From Roseibium sp. (GTDB lineage: Bacteria > Pseudomonadota > Alphaproteobacteria > Rhizobiales > Stappiaceae): a DNA stretch of 64,000 bases. The notes below the pieces were generated by a model, which was not told the DNA's origin, made no database searches, and saw only the letters and a list, made by a program, of their open reading frames with translations. The position numbers and the translations under genes are program-made. Where the stretch lies: contig JAEPNV010000003.1 of assembly GCA_017643215.1 (NCBI GenBank), positions 62,001 to 126,000 on the forward strand, given 5' to 3'. How positions within the stretch are numbered: position 1 is the stretch's first letter; each line of letters opens with the position of its first letter. Positions 44,745 through 54,907 of the stretch are shown in pieces.

Positions 44745-46064
44745 GTGAAGCAGGACCGGCAAAATGGCCGTGGCTCGAACTCGGCGCAATTGCGCCGATA
44801 CAATGAGCGCATCGTCCTTCAGTTCTTAAGGCGGCTCGGCGAGGCGTCGAAATCGGATCTGGCACGCGCGGCCAAACTCACCAACGCGGCCGTCGGCGGC
44901 ATCATTCAGACCCTGACCGAGGACGGCCTCATCAAGGAAACCGGAAAACGGCACGACGGAAACCGCGGACAACCGGCAACACTCCTCCAGCTCGCCCCCC
45001 GCGGGGCTTTCGGGTTTGGCGTGCGGATCGATCGCACCAACCTGGAAACCGTGCTTTTGGACTTCGGTGGCAAGGTCATCGGCCGCCGCGGACACGACAT
45101 GATCCTGCCGGAACCGGAAAAGACGCTCGACATCATCCAGGATGATCTGTCGCAGCTCGGCGGGCTTTTGGAGGAAGGCGAACAGGCCCGCATTACCGGG
45201 ATCGGATTGGCGCAGCCCTTCAATCTCGGCGCCTGGCTTCGTGAACTTGGCCTTCCGAAAGCCAGCTTCAAGAAGTGGGATAGCTACGATATGGGCGCCG
45301 CGCTTCGGGCAGCGACCGGGCGCGACGTATTCGTGGAAAACGATGTCACGGCCGCCGCGGTCGCGGAACTGTTTTATGGCCATGGGCGCCAGCGCAACGA
45401 CTTTTTGTACCTGTTCCTGGGTCCGGCCATCGGCGGCGGACTGATCTTGAACGGCGACGTGGTCCGGGGCGTGACCGGCAATGCGGGCGACGTGGCGATG
45501 ATCCCGGTGCCTCAAAGCCGGCTAAGCACCGCGCCAAAGTCGGACGACGGCTGGGATTTGTTGCTAACCCGCGCCTCCCTCGTGGCGTTCGCGCGGCATC
45601 TTCAACCGGACGGTTTCACGTCCCTCAGCCGCCTCGATTTACAGGCCGCCGTCGACAGTGGCGCGCCCGCCTTCGAGGAATGGCTCGCCGATTGTATCGA
45701 CGCGCTCACGCCCGCGCTCCGGTCCGCCTACGCGTTGCTCGACATTCCATTGGTGATCGTGGACAGCGATCTCGATGGCGTGTTCGCGCAGCGATTGGTT
45801 TCCGGGCTTTCCGAATCTCTTGCGGCGGCGGCGCCCGAGGCGCGCGAAACACCTGAGATTCTGTTCGGCAGTTTTGGACAGGATGCTGGCGCGATCGGCG
45901 CGGCAAGCCTGCCGCTGTTTTTCAATTTTTCGCCGCGGACGACGATCCTGACCGGCGGAAAAACCCTTGGATCAGCAGGAGCTGCGATCCGAAACGAGGA
46001 CGCAGCCGCGTCCGCAAGCGAGGTACGGTTGGGACCAGGTCTGGCCGCTCTCAACCGACAGTGA
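44745..46064 (+). CDS. frcR: ROK-family transcriptional regulator, FrcR-like
   Basis: About 439 residues. The N-terminal winged helix (residues about 15-75) includes 'KSDLARAAKLTNAAVGGIIQ', and a ROK/sugar-kinase-like domain follows. GTG 44745 is preceded by GGGGAG at 6 bp; GTG 44715 is an alternative. ROK regulators of this NagC/XylR type repress sugar genes until the sugar binds. In S. meliloti, FrcR precedes frcBCAK exactly as here. The typical zinc-binding Cys cluster of ROK kinases is not evident, consistent with a pure regulator. Confidence 0.88.
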   Translation: MKQDRQNGRGSNSAQLRRYNERIVLQFLRRLGEASKSDLARAAKLTNAAVGGIIQTLTEDGLIKETGKRHDGNRGQPATLLQLAPRGAFGFGVRIDRTNLETVLLDFGGKVIGRRGHDMILPEPEKTLDIIQDDLSQLGGLLEEGEQARITGIGLAQPFNLGAWLRELGLPKASFKKWDSYDMGAALRAATGRDVFVENDVTAAAVAELFYGHGRQRNDFLYLFLGPAIGGGLILNGDVVRGVTGNAGDVAMIPVPQSRLSTAPKSDDGWDLLLTRASLVAFARHLQPDGFTSLSRLDLQAAVDSGAPAFEEWLADCIDALTPALRSAYALLDIPLVIVDSDLDGVFAQRLVSGLSESLAAAAPEARETPEILFGSFGQDAGAIGAASLPLFFNFSPRTTILTGGKTLGSAGAAIRNEDAAASASEVRLGPGLAALNRQ

Positions 46065-46091
46065 ATTCACATGGCCAGGGAGGAACGCATC

Positions 46092-47108
46092 ATGATCCGG
46101 AAATTATTAGCAGCAGGCTCGGTACTTGCAGTCATGGCGGCAGCGCCGGCCGTCGCCGCGGACACCTCCGCGTGTCTGATCACCAAGACGGACACCAATC
46201 CTTTTTTCGTGAAAATGAAGGAAGGCGCAACGGCAAAGGCCAATGAACTCGGCATCGAGCTGAAGAGCTTTGCCGGCAAGATCGACGGTGACCATGAGAC
46301 CCAGGTCCAGGCAATCGAGACGTGTATCGCCGATGGCGCGAAAGGCATCTTGCTGACCGCATCGGACACGTCGTCCATCGTTCCGGCCGTCAAGCAGGCG
46401 CGGGATGCCGGCCTTTTGGTCATCGCGCTGGATACGCCGTTGAGCCCCATTGATGCCGCCGACGCGACATTTGCGACCGACAACTTCCTTGCCGGTGAAT
46501 TGATCGGCAAATGGGCGGCCGCCAAGCTGGGCGATGCCGCCGCCGATGCCCGGATCGGGATGCTCGATCTTGCCGTCTCGCAGCCGACCGTGGGTGTCTT
46601 GCGCGACCAGGGCTTCCTGCAGGGCTTCGGCATCGACCTCGTCGATCCCAACAAATGGGGTGACGAAACCGATCCGCGGATTGTTGGAAACGACGTGACC
46701 GCTGGCAACGAGGAAGGCGGCCGGCGCGCCATGGAAAACCTTCTCGCCAAGGACCCGCTGATCAACGTGGTCTACACGATCAACGAGCCGGCGGCCGCCG
46801 GGGCCTATGAAGCACTCAAGGCCATCGGCCGTGAAAATGATGTCCTGATCGTGTCGGTCGACGGCGGTTGCCCGGGCGTGCAAAACATCAAGGATGGGGT
46901 CATCGGCGCGACCTCGCAGCAATATCCGCTGTTGATGGCGTCGCTCGGCATAGAGGCGATTAAGAGATGGGCCGACAACGGTGAAAAGCCGGAACCGACC
47001 CCGGGCAAGGACTTCTTCGACACGGGTGTCGCCCTGGTCACCGACCAACCGGTCGATGGCGTTGAGTCGATCTCGGTCGCCGAAGGCACCGACCGCTGCT
47101 GGGGCTAA
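46092..47108 (+). CDS. frcB: Fructose ABC transporter periplasmic binding protein
   Basis: A 338-residue pentose/hexose binding protein of the RbsB class. The signal peptide spans residues 1-22 ('[10 protein letters not shown]'). The mature part begins '[19 protein letters not shown]', the standard sugar-binding opening, and has '[22 protein letters not shown]'-type ligand contacts. A GGGAGGA site precedes ATG 46092. It is followed by a strong hairpin and then frcC, the usual arrangement that keeps the binding protein more abundant than the membrane parts. Assignment to fructose comes from the frcR-B-C-A-K order. Confidence 0.9.
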   Translation: MIRKLLAAGSVLAVMAAAPAVAADTSACLITKTDTNPFFVKMKEGATAKANELGIELKSFAGKIDGDHETQVQAIETCIADGAKGILLTASDTSSIVPAVKQARDAGLLVIALDTPLSPIDAADATFATDNFLAGELIGKWAAAKLGDAAADARIGMLDLAVSQPTVGVLRDQGFLQGFGIDLVDPNKWGDETDPRIVGNDVTAGNEEGGRRAMENLLAKDPLINVVYTINEPAAAGAYEALKAIGRENDVLIVSVDGGCPGVQNIKDGVIGATSQQYPLLMASLGIEAIKRWADNGEKPEPTPGKDFFDTGVALVTDQPVDGVESISVAEGTDRCWG

Positions 47109-47128
47109 TCCCCGCGGCCAGATGAACG

Positions 47129-47151
47129 GAAGGGGCGGCTTCTGCCCCTTC
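47129..47151 (+). terminator. Stem-loop between frcB and frcC
   Basis: GAAGGGGC (47129-47136) pairs perfectly with GCCCCTTC (47144-47151) across a 7-nt loop, 20 nt after the frcB stop. No T-run follows, so it is more likely an RNA-stabilising or partial attenuating hairpin than a full terminator. This is a common feature after binding-protein genes in ABC operons. Confidence 0.65.
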
Positions 47152-47233
47152 TCCATGGACCCACGGTCGCCTCGTCGAATAAGCTTGGCCAACGGCGCAC
47201 CAGACCGCACTCGCTACATCCGGGAGTTCCCCA

Positions 47234-48304
47234 ATGTCAGAGACTGCATCAAAAGGGCAGGACTTCGAAAAGTCATTGTCCAAAGCCAGCGACCAAGTTG
47301 CCGAGTTCGAGACCCGAAGTGGTCCGCTACATAAGATACAGCACGTGCTGCACACCAATCCGTCGCTCGTGCCGCTCATCGTTCTGTTGCTGTCGGTCGC
47401 GATCTTCGGTCTGCTTTTGGGCTCGAAGTTCTTTTCGCCCTTCGCCTTGACGCTGATCCTCCAACAGGTCCAGATCGTCGGCATCGTTGCCGCCGCGCAG
47501 TCGCTCGTGATCCTGACCGCGGGCATCGATCTGTCCGTGGGCGCGATCATGGTGCTCAGCTCGGTCGTGATGGGCCAGTTCACCTTCCGCTATGGCCTGC
47601 CGCCGTCGGTGGCCGTTGCCTGCGGCCTTGCCTGCGGCACCTTCATGGGCTTCATCAACGGCTGGCTGGTGGCCAAGGTCAAGCTCCCGCCGTTCATTGT
47701 GACGCTCGGCATGTGGCAGATCGTCTTGGCCACGAATTTCCTTTATTCGGCGAACGAGACCATCCGGTCCCAGGAAATTGCCGAGGCCGCGCCTCTGCTT
47801 CAGTTCTTTGGCACGACCATCCAGTTGGGCAGCGCGCGATTAACCTACGGCGCGGTCTTCATGCTGCTCCTGTTCCTGGTGATGGCCTACATTCTTCGCC
47901 AGACCGCCTGGGGACGCCATGTCTATGCGGTCGGAGACGACAAGGAGGCCGCGGAACTCTCCGGGATCCGGGCGGACAAGGTTCTTATCTCCGTCTACAT
48001 GACCTCGGGATTGATCTGTGCCTTTGCCGGCTGGGCCCTGATCGGCCGCATTGGATCGGTGTCGCCCACGTCGGGCCAGCTTGCAAACATCGAAAGCATC
48101 ACCGCGGTGGTGATCGGCGGCATATCCCTCTTCGGCGGCCGGGGCGCGATTTTAGGCTCTTTGTTCGGCGCCTTGATCGTGGGGGTTTTCACACTCGGTT
48201 TGCGCCTGCTTGGGGCGGACGCCCAGTGGACCTACCTGCTCATCGGCGTCTTGATCATTGCCGCCGTGGCGGTTGACCAGTGGATCAGAAAGGTGTCGGC
48301 GTGA
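47234..48304 (+). CDS. frcC: Fructose ABC transporter permease
   Basis: A 356-residue inner-membrane permease of the ribose/xylose (RbsC) class with about ten helices. The cytoplasmic N-terminus is about 50 residues and unusually long. 'LTAGIDLSVGAIMVLSSVVM' and the EAA-like 'GDDKEAAELSGIRADKVLI' are family signatures, as is 'AVVIGGISLFGGRGAILGS'. Its TGA overlaps the frcA start. It forms the translocation pore for the FrcB cargo. Confidence 0.93.
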   Translation: MSETASKGQDFEKSLSKASDQVAEFETRSGPLHKIQHVLHTNPSLVPLIVLLLSVAIFGLLLGSKFFSPFALTLILQQVQIVGIVAAAQSLVILTAGIDLSVGAIMVLSSVVMGQFTFRYGLPPSVAVACGLACGTFMGFINGWLVAKVKLPPFIVTLGMWQIVLATNFLYSANETIRSQEIAEAAPLLQFFGTTIQLGSARLTYGAVFMLLLFLVMAYILRQTAWGRHVYAVGDDKEAAELSGIRADKVLISVYMTSGLICAFAGWALIGRIGSVSPTSGQLANIESITAVVIGGISLFGGRGAILGSLFGALIVGVFTLGLRLLGADAQWTYLLIGVLIIAAVAVDQWIRKVSA

Positions 48305-49083
48305 TGTCTCTCCAACCAGTTGTTCAAGGTCGCGGGCTCGTCAAACGCTTTGGCCATGTCACGGCGATCGATCACTCGGACTTCGACCTTTATCCCGGGG
48401 AAGTCCTGGCGGTGATCGGTGACAACGGCGCCGGTAAATCCACGATCGTGAAAGCGATCTGCGGCGCCGTCCAGCCCGACGAGGGCGAAATCCGGATCGA
48501 GGGGCAGCCGGCGCATTTCGCATCGCCGATCCAGGCGCGGGAAATGGGCATCGAGATCGTCTACCAGCAATTGGCGCTCTCCCCGGCCCTGTCGATCGCG
48601 GACAACATGTTCGCCGGCCGGGAGCTCCGCAAGCCGGGCATCATGGGATCGGTGTTCCGTCAGCTTGACAAGAAGGCGATGGAAAAATTCGCCCGCGACA
48701 AGCTGACCGAACTGGGTCTGATGACGGTTCAATCGATCAATCAGGCCGTTGAGACGCTCTCGGGCGGTCAGCGCCAGGGTGTTGCGGTCGCGCGGGCGGC
48801 GGCCTTTGCCAAGAAATTCATCATCATGGATGAACCCACGGCCGCTCTTGGCGTGAAGGAAAGCCGGCGCGTCCTGGAACTGATCCAGGACGTGCGAGCT
48901 AAGGGCATTCCGATCATCTTGATCAGCCACAACATGCCGCATGTGTTTGAAGTCGCGGATCGCATCCACATCCATCGGCTTGGCCGGAGGATCGCGGTGA
49001 TCAAACCGTCCGATTACACCATGTCGGACGCGGTCGCGATGATGACCGGCGCCATGGAGCCACCGGCGGACGTGGCCACCTGA
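48304..49083 (+). CDS. frcA: Fructose ABC transporter ATP-binding protein
   Basis: A 259-residue ATPase. Walker A is 'GDNGAGKST' (39-47), the signature 'LSGGQRQGVAVARAAAF', and Walker B 'FIIMDEPTAALG'. Unlike RbsA it carries only one ATPase domain, as FrcA does in Sinorhizobium. The start is the ATG that overlaps the frcC stop (48304); GTG 48301 is an alternative. It energises FrcC. Confidence 0.93.
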   Translation: MSLQPVVQGRGLVKRFGHVTAIDHSDFDLYPGEVLAVIGDNGAGKSTIVKAICGAVQPDEGEIRIEGQPAHFASPIQAREMGIEIVYQQLALSPALSIADNMFAGRELRKPGIMGSVFRQLDKKAMEKFARDKLTELGLMTVQSINQAVETLSGGQRQGVAVARAAAFAKKFIIMDEPTAALGVKESRRVLELIQDVRAKGIPIILISHNMPHVFEVADRIHIHRLGRRIAVIKPSDYTMSDAVAMMTGAMEPPADVAT

Positions 49084-49161
49084 CCGTCAGCAAATGACAA
49101 AACCTGACCGGTCGAATGCGCAAGTTTGGCCGGCTTTCCTAACGCCACGGATAACTCACCC

Positions 49162-50109
49162 ATGATCCTCGTTTGCGGCGAAGCATTGTTTGACCTTTTT
49201 GCCGACGATCCGAATGCCGATCCGCCGACCTTTGAAGCCCATATCGGTGGATCCCCCTTTAACGTGGCGGTTGGACTGGCCCGCTTGGATGCGAAGGCGG
49301 CATTTTTCGGCGGTATCTCAACCGACATGCTCGGGCAAAAACTCGTCGACCGGCTCGCGCGTGAAGGCGTGGACACGCAATATGTGCATCGCAGCCCGGC
49401 ACTGACGACATTGAGCCTGGTTCAAAAGACAGCCGGCGGCCAACCCGCCTACACGTTTTACGGGACCGGCGCCGCCGATCGGATGGTGACGGTTGACGAT
49501 CGTCCGCAGTTGAGAACATCGCCCAATTTCATCCACATCGGGTCTTACACCGCGCTGGTCGAACCGATTGCGTCGGCGCTCAAGGAACTGGTCGTTCGCG
49601 AAAAAGGCCGCTGCCTGGTGTCATTCGATCCCAACATTCGCCCGACCGTGGAAGCGGATATGGACCTTTGGCGCGAGAACACCGAAGCGATCGTCCGCAT
49701 GGCGGATCTTGTGAAGGTCAGCGATGAGGACCTGTCCTTGATCCATCCAGGTGAGAACCCGGCGGAGATCGCGCGGCGCTGGGTCGGATATGGCTGTTCC
49801 CTGGTGGTCGTCACGCGCGGCGCCGATGGGGCCGACGGGTTTACCGCGCACCACCATGTCTCCGTCCCTGGAGAAAACGTCTTGGTGCAGGATACTGTTG
49901 GCGCGGGCGACACGTTTCAGGCGGCCCTCCTGTGGCGCCTTTGCGAGTGGGCCGTGACAACGCGGGATACTCTGGCTAGCCTGGATGATGGCGCGTTGCA
50001 CGATCTTTTGTCGGGTGCGGTGAGCGCGGCGGCGATCACCTGCGCGCGGCGCGGCGCGGATTTGCCGAAACGCCAGGAAATCCCGGCATTTGCTGCAACT
50101 GCGAAATAA
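49162..50109 (+). CDS. frcK: PfkB-family sugar kinase, fructokinase-like
   Basis: A 315-residue ribokinase-fold kinase. Near the start is the sugar-binding 'ALFDLFADDP', then 'HIGGSPFNVAVGLARL' (PfkB signature 1), and at the C-terminus the ATP/anion-hole motif 'DTVGAGDTFQAALL' with catalytic Asp. Position after frcA argues for fructokinase, making fructose-6-P, though 2-keto-3-deoxygluconate kinases look similar. ATG 49162 begins the conserved fold. It is followed 65 bp later by zwf, linking fructose uptake to the Entner-Doudoroff genes. Confidence 0.88.
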   Translation: MILVCGEALFDLFADDPNADPPTFEAHIGGSPFNVAVGLARLDAKAAFFGGISTDMLGQKLVDRLAREGVDTQYVHRSPALTTLSLVQKTAGGQPAYTFYGTGAADRMVTVDDRPQLRTSPNFIHIGSYTALVEPIASALKELVVREKGRCLVSFDPNIRPTVEADMDLWRENTEAIVRMADLVKVSDEDLSLIHPGENPAEIARRWVGYGCSLVVVTRGADGADGFTAHHHVSVPGENVLVQDTVGAGDTFQAALLWRLCEWAVTTRDTLASLDDGALHDLLSGAVSAAAITCARRGADLPKRQEIPAFAATAK

Positions 50110-50174
50110 ACAGCTGACAAGTGATTTAAATCGATTTAAAAGACCGGCGGAAAAACACTTTTGGGGGCCAGCAC

Positions 50175-51647
50175 ATGGTGGCACGCATCATAGAGGTCGA
50201 CGACTTCGATCTCGTGGTTTTTGGCGCATCCGGGGATCTCGCGCACCGCAAACTCATGCCGGCGCTTTATCACCGGTTCAATGACGGCCAGGTACCGGCG
50301 GGCGCGCGCGTCATTTGCAGCGCAAGGCGGACCTATTCGAACGACGAGTATCGGGCATGGGTGCGCCAGGCGGTCGAGGAACATGTCAAGGATCACACGA
50401 CCGAGCAGTTGGACGCGTTCCTCGACACGGTGACCTACCTGCCGATCGACATCGGAACCGGCGCGGGATTTGATGCCCTTAAAGAGGTGCTAGACGCACG
50501 GCCTGATGTTGTCCGCGCGTTTTATCTGGCGGTCGGCCCCGACCTCTTCGGCCCGATCTGCGAACAGCTTGGCCAGGGCAAGATGGTCAACAAACACTCG
50601 CGCGTCGTTATCGAAAAGCCGATCGGCAAGGACGGAACATCGGCCAAGATCTTGAACGACACGGTTGGCCGGGTGTTCGATGAACACCAGATCTTCCGGA
50701 TCGACCACTATCTGGGCAAGGAAACGGTCCAAAATCTCATGGCGCTCCGGTTCGCCAACGCGCTTTTTGAACCGCTCTGGAACGGCGCGCATATCGACCA
50801 CGTCCAAATCACGGTGGCGGAATCACTGGGGGTTGGCGGCCGCGCCGGATATTACGACACCGCGGGCGCCCTCAGGGACATGGTGCAAAACCATATTCTG
50901 CAGCTTTTGTGCCTGGTCGCGATGGAACCGCCGGAATCCATGGACGCGGACAGCGTCCGGGACGAAAAGCTGAAAGTGTTAAAGGCATTGTCGCCGATTT
51001 CCGAGCAGGACGCCGAGAAACTGACCGTGCGCGGCCAGTACAGGGCGGGTGCTTCGGCCGGTGGAGCCGTGCCCGGATACCTGGACGAACTCGGAGATGC
51101 GGACAGCACCACCGAGACATTCGTTGCCTTGAAGGCCGAAATCGCCAACTGGCGATGGGCCGGCGTCCCGTTCTATCTACGCACCGGCAAGCGCCTGGCA
51201 CAGCGTGTCTCGGAAATCGTGGTTCACTTCCGGCCGATCCCGCATTCGATCTTTTCCGGCGAGGCCGGTACGATCTCCGCGAACCGATTGATCATCCGCC
51301 TTCAACCCGACGAGGGCGTTCAGATGAAAATCATGATCAAGGACCCGGGTCCTGGCGGCATGCGCCTTCGCCAGGTCCCGCTCGACATGAGCTTTGCCGA
51401 CGCGTTCAAGGTCCGCAATCCGGACGCCTACGAGCGCCTGATCATGGATGTGATCCGCGGCAACCAGACGCTGTTCATGCGGCGCGACGAGGTCGACGCG
51501 GCCTGGGCGTGGATCGATCCGATCCTGAGCGCCTGGGCATCGGCCAAGGATAAGCCGCGCGGCTACACGGCCGGCACCTGGGGCCCTTCGGCCTCGATCG
51601 CGCTGGTGGAGCGCGACGGCCGGACCTGGGCCGAAGACGGACTGTGA
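50175..51647 (+). CDS. zwf: Glucose-6-phosphate 1-dehydrogenase
   Basis: A 490-residue enzyme oxidising glucose-6-P to 6-phosphogluconolactone with NADP. The N-terminal 'VVFGASGDLAHRKLMPALY' is the dinucleotide-binding fold, and 'RIDHYLGKETVQNLMALRFA' is the active-site signature with the catalytic His. Length is normal for the bacterial enzyme. It opens the zwf-edd-eda cluster, but the lactonase gene pgl, usually between zwf and edd in relatives, is missing: only 148 bp separate zwf and edd. Confidence 0.96.
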   Translation: MVARIIEVDDFDLVVFGASGDLAHRKLMPALYHRFNDGQVPAGARVICSARRTYSNDEYRAWVRQAVEEHVKDHTTEQLDAFLDTVTYLPIDIGTGAGFDALKEVLDARPDVVRAFYLAVGPDLFGPICEQLGQGKMVNKHSRVVIEKPIGKDGTSAKILNDTVGRVFDEHQIFRIDHYLGKETVQNLMALRFANALFEPLWNGAHIDHVQITVAESLGVGGRAGYYDTAGALRDMVQNHILQLLCLVAMEPPESMDADSVRDEKLKVLKALSPISEQDAEKLTVRGQYRAGASAGGAVPGYLDELGDADSTTETFVALKAEIANWRWAGVPFYLRTGKRLAQRVSEIVVHFRPIPHSIFSGEAGTISANRLIIRLQPDEGVQMKIMIKDPGPGGMRLRQVPLDMSFADAFKVRNPDAYERLIMDVIRGNQTLFMRRDEVDAAWAWIDPILSAWASAKDKPRGYTAGTWGPSASIALVERDGRTWAEDGL

Positions 51648-51795
51648 CCGCGTGGCCCTCGGCCAACGGTCGACATGTGAGATGACGCCGGGCGCACCGC
51701 GGATGCGCTTGGCGGGAACGCACGCATAACGAGACGAATTTGGACCATCAAACGGACCGGCATGACCTGCCGGCGCGAAACGGGATGAGGACGCG

Positions 51796-53616
51796 ATGAC
51801 CATCCATGCAACGATCGGCGACGTGACCGAACGGATCATCAAGCGCAGCCATGACAGCCGCCGGGCCTATCTGGAGCGGATCGGCAAGGCCGCCGATCAG
51901 GGACCGCAGCGCTCGCGGCTGTCATGCGGCAACCTCGCCCATGGCTTTGCCGCCTGCGGGCTGTCGGACAAGGCCGCTCTGTCCGGCGATGTGGTGCCCA
52001 ACCTTGGGATCATCACCGCTTACAACGACATGCTCTCCGCCCATCAGCCCTATGAGCGGTTTCCGGATGTGATCCGCCAGGCGGCTGGCGAGGCCGGAGC
52101 CGTGGCGCAGGTGGCGGGCGGCGTGCCGGCCATGTGCGACGGTGTCACCCAGGGCCAGGACGGCATGGAACTGTCTCTCTTTTCCCGCGATGTGATCGCC
52201 ATGGGCGCGGCGGTCGGCCTGTCGCATCAGATGTTCGACGCGGCTGTGTTTTTAGGCATTTGCGACAAGATTGTCCCGGGCCTGGTGATTGCCGCCCTGT
52301 CCTTCGGGCATCTGCCGGCCGTGTTCGTGCCCGCCGGCCCGATGACAACCGGCATATCCAATGACGAGAAGGCCAAGGTCCGCCAACTCTATGCGGAAGG
52401 CAAGGTCGGCCGGGACGCGCTGCTGGAATCGGAATCAAAGGCCTATCACTCGCCCGGAACCTGTACGTTCTACGGCACGGCCAACTCCAATCAGATGCTG
52501 ATGGAAATCATGGGCCTGCATCTGCCGGGCGCTTCATTCGTCAATCCGGGCACGCCCTTGCGCGAAGCATTGACTCGGGAGGCGACCAAACGGGCCCTTG
52601 CCATCACCGCGCTTGGCAACGAATTCACGCCGGCCGGCGAAGTGATCGACGAAAAGGCCATCGTCAATGGTGTGGTTGGCCTGCACGCCACCGGCGGCTC
52701 GACCAATCACACCATGCATCTTGTGGCCATGGCCGCCGCCGCCGGCATCAAACTGACCTGGGACGACATTTCGGACCTGTCCGACGTCGTGCCGCTCTTG
52801 GCCCGCGTCTACCCGAACGGCAAGGCGGACGTAAACCATTTCCATGCCGCCGGCGGCCTCGGCTTTCTGGTCCGGGAACTGCTGTCGGCGGGCTATCTGC
52901 ACCAGGACGTCAAGACCGTTCATGGCACGGATCTGTCGGGCTACACCGTCGAGGCCAAGCTGGATGAAGACGGTAACGTCGTTCGCGAGCCGGTCCAGGA
53001 CGTCTCGGGCGATGAGACGGTGCTTGCGCCCGTTTCCAAGGCCTTCCAGCCGACCGGCGGCTTGAAAATGCTGACTGGCAAACTCGGCAAGGCGGTGATC
53101 AAGATTTCGGCCGTTGCCGCGGAGCGTCATGTCATCGAAGCCCCGGCCCGGGTGTTCCACTCGCAGGAGGATTTCCTGGCCGCGTTCAACAACAAAGAAC
53201 TGACCGGCGACATCGCTGCCGTGGTGCGCTTCCAGGGCCCAAAGGCTTGCGGCATGCCCGAACTTCACAAGCTCACGCCGTCGCTGGGGATCCTTCAGGA
53301 CCGGGGGCACAAGGTCGCGCTGATCACCGACGGGCGCATGTCAGGCGCATCCGGTAAGGTCCCGGCCGCCATTCACGTCACACCCGAGGCGGCCGATGGC
53401 GGGGCGATCGCCCGGATCCAGGACGGTGATATGATCCGCATCGACGCCATCAGCGGCACTTTGGACGTCTTGGTCGACGCAGAGGAATTTGCCGCGCGGC
53501 CATTGGCGACGCAGGATCTCAGCGATCACCATGACGGTGTCGGCCGGGACCTGTTCACCGCCTTCCGCCGCGTGGTCGGCACCGCCGACAATGGCGCCTC
53601 GGTTTTTGCCGGGTAG
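51796..53616 (+). CDS. edd: 6-Phosphogluconate dehydratase
   Basis: A 606-residue Fe-S dehydratase of the IlvD/Edd family, making 2-keto-3-deoxy-6-phosphogluconate in the Entner-Doudoroff path. '[20 protein letters not shown]' and '[20 protein letters not shown]' are Edd signatures, with the cluster Cys in 'MCDGVTQG', 'GICDKIVPG' and '[15 protein letters not shown]'. Length matches Edd. It sits between zwf and eda. The 148-bp spacer before it shows no recognisable gene. Confidence 0.96.
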   Translation: MTIHATIGDVTERIIKRSHDSRRAYLERIGKAADQGPQRSRLSCGNLAHGFAACGLSDKAALSGDVVPNLGIITAYNDMLSAHQPYERFPDVIRQAAGEAGAVAQVAGGVPAMCDGVTQGQDGMELSLFSRDVIAMGAAVGLSHQMFDAAVFLGICDKIVPGLVIAALSFGHLPAVFVPAGPMTTGISNDEKAKVRQLYAEGKVGRDALLESESKAYHSPGTCTFYGTANSNQMLMEIMGLHLPGASFVNPGTPLREALTREATKRALAITALGNEFTPAGEVIDEKAIVNGVVGLHATGGSTNHTMHLVAMAAAAGIKLTWDDISDLSDVVPLLARVYPNGKADVNHFHAAGGLGFLVRELLSAGYLHQDVKTVHGTDLSGYTVEAKLDEDGNVVREPVQDVSGDETVLAPVSKAFQPTGGLKMLTGKLGKAVIKISAVAAERHVIEAPARVFHSQEDFLAAFNNKELTGDIAAVVRFQGPKACGMPELHKLTPSLGILQDRGHKVALITDGRMSGASGKVPAAIHVTPEAADGGAIARIQDGDMIRIDAISGTLDVLVDAEEFAARPLATQDLSDHHDGVGRDLFTAFRRVVGTADNGASVFAG

Positions 53617-53711
53617 GCCGCAGGGCAAAGACCGCTACAATCGACATGGCGCCACACGCGGCGCACGACACTGGGATTGGCAAAGGCTGGCGGGCCGGAA
53701 AGACACAAGAC

Positions 53712-54353
53712 ATGCCGCAGAACATCGAACAGATCGAAAACATCATGTGCGCGGCGCCGGTGATCCCGGTGCTGATCGTCGACAATCCAAAACACGCGGT
53801 GCCCATGGCCGAAGCGCTTGTCCGGGGCGGTCTTCCGGCGATCGAAATCACCTTGCGGACCGGTCACGCGCTGGAGGCCATCGACGCGGTCAACGAACAT
53901 GTGGAAGGCGCCATTGTCGGCGCCGGCACGGTATTGAACGCGGAGCAATACGACGCCGCGGTTTCAGCCGGCGCACGGTTTATCGTATCGCCGGGCGCGA
54001 CCGAGGCTTTGCTGGACGCCGCGGACGAACACAGCGTCCCATTGCTGCCGGGCGCCGCGACGGCGTCGGAGGTCATGCGTTTGATGGAGCGCGGATATTC
54101 GCGGTTGAAGTTCTTTCCAGCCGAACAGGCCGGCGGTGCCGCCTATCTGAAATCCCTGTCCTCGCCGCTTTCGGCGGCCAAATTCTGCCCGACCGGCGGT
54201 GTCGGCCTGGCCAATGCATCGGACTATCTGTCCCTGCCGAACGTCCTGTGCGTCGGCGGGTCGTGGATCGCCGATCCGCAAGCCATTGCGGGTGAGGATT
54301 GGCCGGGGATTGAGGCACGCGCAAAGGCTGCGGCCGGATTGGTCAAAACCTAA
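53712..54353 (+). CDS. eda: KDPG aldolase (2-keto-3-deoxy-6-phosphogluconate aldolase)
   Basis: A 213-residue class I aldolase splitting KDPG to pyruvate and glyceraldehyde-3-P. Catalytic residues are in place: Glu45 and Arg49 in 'EITLRT', Schiff-base Lys133 in 'RLKFFPAE', and Thr161 in 'CPTGGV'. ATG 53712 gives the normal family length; a longer in-frame version adds 22 unlike residues. Its stop overlaps the convergent PilZ gene by a few bases. Confidence 0.95.
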   Translation: MPQNIEQIENIMCAAPVIPVLIVDNPKHAVPMAEALVRGGLPAIEITLRTGHALEAIDAVNEHVEGAIVGAGTVLNAEQYDAAVSAGARFIVSPGATEALLDAADEHSVPLLPGAATASEVMRLMERGYSRLKFFPAEQAGGAAYLKSLSSPLSAAKFCPTGGVGLANASDYLSLPNVLCVGGSWIADPQAIAGEDWPGIEARAKAAAGLVKT

Positions 54354-54907
54354 ACGGCAACGTTGTCGTCAGACGCGACGTCGGACATGTCCTGCGTGTC
54401 CCAGACCAGCCGCAAGCCGGCGCTGCTGTCATTGCGCCAGACAAACTCCCCAAGGACCGGTTTATCGAACTTCTTGATGGACAGCATGACTTTGTCCGGC
54501 AGTTCGGCCAGACCAACAGCCGAAATGCGGCAGCCATTGGCGCCGGCATCGACGATCACGCCGGAAATCTCGGCCGTGCCATCCTTGTCCGTCAGCTTGA
54601 CGGGGATCGACACATTGTTCCGCCGCTCCCGGCGCTTGTCGACCACAGACTTGTCATTCTTTAAAAAGACAACGGATGCATGAGCCCCTTTGACCGCGGT
54701 CACCTGAGCCTTGACCAGCGTGCCCGACTCTCCGACACGAATGCCGATGTTTTTTCGCAGTTCGGCAGCGTCATCCGAAGTTAAACGGCAGCCCCACTCG
54801 CTGACATTGGAAACAACTGCGGCCACACAAGTCAAATTGTCAAAGTCTACTACGAGGACTTCTTCGCTGGCGTCAGCTTTGTCCTGAAGATGGACCAGGG
54901 CATGCAT
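54350..54907 (-). CDS. Tandem PilZ-like domain protein
   Basis: A 185-residue cytoplasmic protein that appears to be two PilZ-like halves. Half one (about 1-85) has 'NVSEWGCRL' at 34-42, the (D/N)xSxxG motif. Half two (about 90-185) begins with 'KRRERRNNVSIPVKL', giving RxxxR at Arg92/Arg96, but its second motif is 'DAGANG' at 120-125, where Ser is replaced by Gly. PilZ domains bind c-di-GMP through RxxxR and DxSxxG of one domain. Here the intact motifs sit in different halves. An AGGAGATCC site precedes ATG 54907. The upstream 211 bp are AT-rich and probably hold its promoter. Confidence 0.85.
   Translation of the reverse strand: MHALVHLQDKADASEEVLVVDFDNLTCVAAVVSNVSEWGCRLTSDDAAELRKNIGIRVGESGTLVKAQVTAVKGAHASVVFLKNDKSVVDKRRERRNNVSIPVKLTDKDGTAEISGVIVDAGANGCRISAVGLAELPDKVMLSIKKFDKPVLGEFVWRNDSSAGLRLVWDTQDMSDVASDDNVAV

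Noticed and set aside
47129..47151. Full operon terminator between frcB and frcC
   Set aside because: There is no T-run after the stem, and frcC-frcA clearly continue the same operon; an attenuating or stabilising hairpin is more likely.
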